Shown here piece after piece: positions 62,101 to 64,000 of a DNA stretch of 64,000 nucleotides. The position numbers and the translations under genes were made by a program. Each line of letters opens with the position of its first letter. Position 1 is the first letter of the stretch. The notes under the pieces were generated by a model that worked only from the letters and a program-made list of their open reading frames with translations, was not told the DNA's origin and made no database searches. This stretch comes from Chamaea fasciata (lineage: Eukaryota > Chordata > Aves > Passeriformes > Sylviidae), in assembly GCA_029207755.1 (NCBI GenBank), contig JARCOQ010000001.1, positions 88,027,637 through 88,091,636 on the forward strand, written 5' to 3'.

Positions 62101-64000
62101 GCCTGCTGGAAAGTTGGGCTGCCATGCACTGGCTTCTCAGCTGTGCTTCCCCTAGGCTGGGAAAGACACTGCACAGCTGTTGGCATGGCAGTGCTGGTTC
62201 TACAGCTGGTACCTGTTTCAGATAAAAGGATTGGTTAATTGAAACTATCCAAACAGGAGCTCTTAAAATACACTGTACCAAGTCCATGTGAGCTGTGCAG
62301 GACAGTGACCTGCAGCAAAGGAATGGCACTGTGTGCCTGGGAGCTGGCACAGCTGAAACAGGAGCAGAGAGGTGTTCATATCTTTGGCTAGCTTTGTAGT
62401 GACTTACAGAGCCCCCTAATCAAACCCCCTCTGCCCTGCATTTTTACTGAACTAAGCCACCAAGTTCTTGTTTCCATAAATTTACACAATCTATAAGTTA
62501 CAGTCATACTTTCAAGTTTTTCACTGTAGCAGTAAAACCAGAATTTAAAACAAATACTTCTAAATTAAGATTTTTACTGACCTCTGTAAATTCAGAAAGG
62601 AACAAAGTGGGATTAAAACCCACAAAAGCATGTCTATAATAATGCTTATGAGTTTTGGGTTTTTTTATTTTTTTTTCCCCAAACCCTCTACTGAGTGTCT
62701 TATTTACACTGTCATTAAATCTACTAAGATGAATTCTGCCCAACTGTTTTTCCTTTGTGGAAAATTGCACCTATAAACACTTAGTCAAACTGGGCTAAGT
62801 AGCTGCCCAAAGGCAAAATCTACCCTGATACTCTGTCTAACCTGCTCAAGTTATTGAATTATACAAGGACATTAAACCAGGACAAATTGCCATCCCCTTG
62901 CCCCTGGAAGAAGCAGGAGATTTTTGAGGAGGCATATTCATAGCACAATTACAACCCAATGCATGATGGGTAAATGCCATGCTGGCTGCTGCAGAGACCA
63001 GCAGAGTTCCACATGGATGTAACTGTCCCCTTGGCCAGACTCACTGGGTCCATTGCCAGGAGTGGAGCCCTTGTATCTTAATTTCTCTTCAGAAACAGGG
63101 ATGCAGGACTCTGGCAAGGCAACTAAGTTTGAGGTATGTGTGTGCATGTTTTCTATCTGTTGCTCTCCATGCAGGAACTGGTAACATAGGTCATGTTGTA
63201 TCATGGTTTAGCCACATCCTTAAAAGTAACAGCGCTCAGCTGTTTTGGTTCTTACAGTCTTGTTCTTACAGTTCTTACTTCTTACAGGTGAAGGAGATCT
63301 GGGTGTGTTCTTTTGCCCACTAGAGAAATGGTTTTTCTTGGTTTGCAGTCATTTGCTCTGCCATTTCTTGTAGTTTCTGCCCAAATGGATAGAACCTTTT
63401 CTGAGCTATTTATAGGGATGTAAGTTGGAAAAGGGGAAGGAAAAGAATGGAGGAGGGGGAGGTGTTTGTAGCATGCTGCTGAGGATTAGAGAGTTCACAT
63501 CCCAGCTTCTAAGGTTTCAGCCTTAATCTTTGAACACAGGCAAAGCCTTTCAATTTCACTTCGAGGTCATTACCCATGTACAAAACTGTCTAACTGCTGT
63601 GTGACAAATGCAGGCACAAAATTCAGCACAGGAAGCTTTTCAATGGGGAGTATAAATTGTTCTGGGAAAGAAGCATGAAGGTTTAGGTAAAAATATCTAC
63701 TTCTAAAATCTGTTCATTAAATTTTAAATCAAGCAGATTTCAAGCTTGTGAGTTGTAGTAGACATTTATCTCCTAATTTATCATTTGATGTTAGATGCCA
63801 TTTACCAGCAATTGCTGATTGAAATAAAAAAAGTAAAACCTGAAAAATTCTAAAGGTTAAGCTTGTCACGATATCTAATAATATGTAAAGAAAACATCCA
63901 GCATTTCAGTGGGTATTGCTGGTCTTGCGATACATCTTGTGCCTTTGTGATTATGTCCAGTATTAGAAGATTGGCTTTCTTGGTGGAGGCTTTTCACACA

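Larger units (their letters stand above)
49246..64000 (-). other. ELOVL2 intron 1 (probable, continuing beyond the window)
   Basis: 14.75 kb with no convincing exon 1, CpG island or other gene. Contains the CR1 fragment at 51217, a 24-nt A run at 50543-50566 and a T run at 59113-59130. A slightly GC-richer patch at about 60950-61280 is not recognised. The remainder is featureless AT-leaning sequence. Confidence 0.6.

Noticed and set aside
1..64000. tRNA, rRNA, CRISPR arrays, prokaryotic operons, phage or a novel defence-type system
   Set aside because: Nothing of the kind is visible; the window is spliced vertebrate DNA with only ordinary interspersed repeats.

Overview
This window looks like bird nuclear DNA. 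It has long introns with canonical GT/AG junctions, several fragments of CR1-type LINEs (the dominant LINE family in birds) and an ERV/LTR-like block of a kind I associate with avian genomes. Two protein-coding genes can be assembled exon by exon with continuous reading frames. Their pairing, SYCP2L beside ELOVL2 in tail-to-tail orientation, matches the arrangement on human 6p24. The species cannot be fixed from this sequence.

Layout. From 1 to about 18.1 kb lies the 3' two-thirds or so of SYCP2L on the + strand. Twenty-two exons, one of them a 12-nt microexon, give 566 in-frame codons and a stop at 18086-18088. The 5' exons, which should encode the ARM-like and PH-like N-terminal domains, lie to the left of the window. 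From 18.1 to 25.1 kb is intergenic DNA that also holds both 3' UTRs. ELOVL2 runs on the - strand from its stop codon at 25091 to coding exon 2 at 49245. Seven coding exons give 296 residues, and exon 1, expected to supply little more than the start codon, was not found and probably lies right of the window. The interval 49.2-64 kb is therefore most simply ELOVL2 intron 1. CR1 fragments sit in ELOVL2 introns 3 and 1, and the ERV/LTR-like block in intron 6. Low-complexity tracts include (CT)n in intron 7, a 43-nt A run in intron 3 and a 36-nt perfect palindrome in intron 3.

Function. SYCP2L is a germ-cell paralogue of the synaptonemal-complex axial element protein SYCP2. ELOVL2 is an ER membrane condensing enzyme for C20-C22 polyunsaturated fatty acids. 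There is no sign that the two genes work together; they are neighbours by conserved synteny. I found no RNA gene, CRISPR array, prokaryote-like operon or new multi-gene system. Many open reading frames of 60-200 codons occur by chance or inside repeats, and they are not reported as genes.
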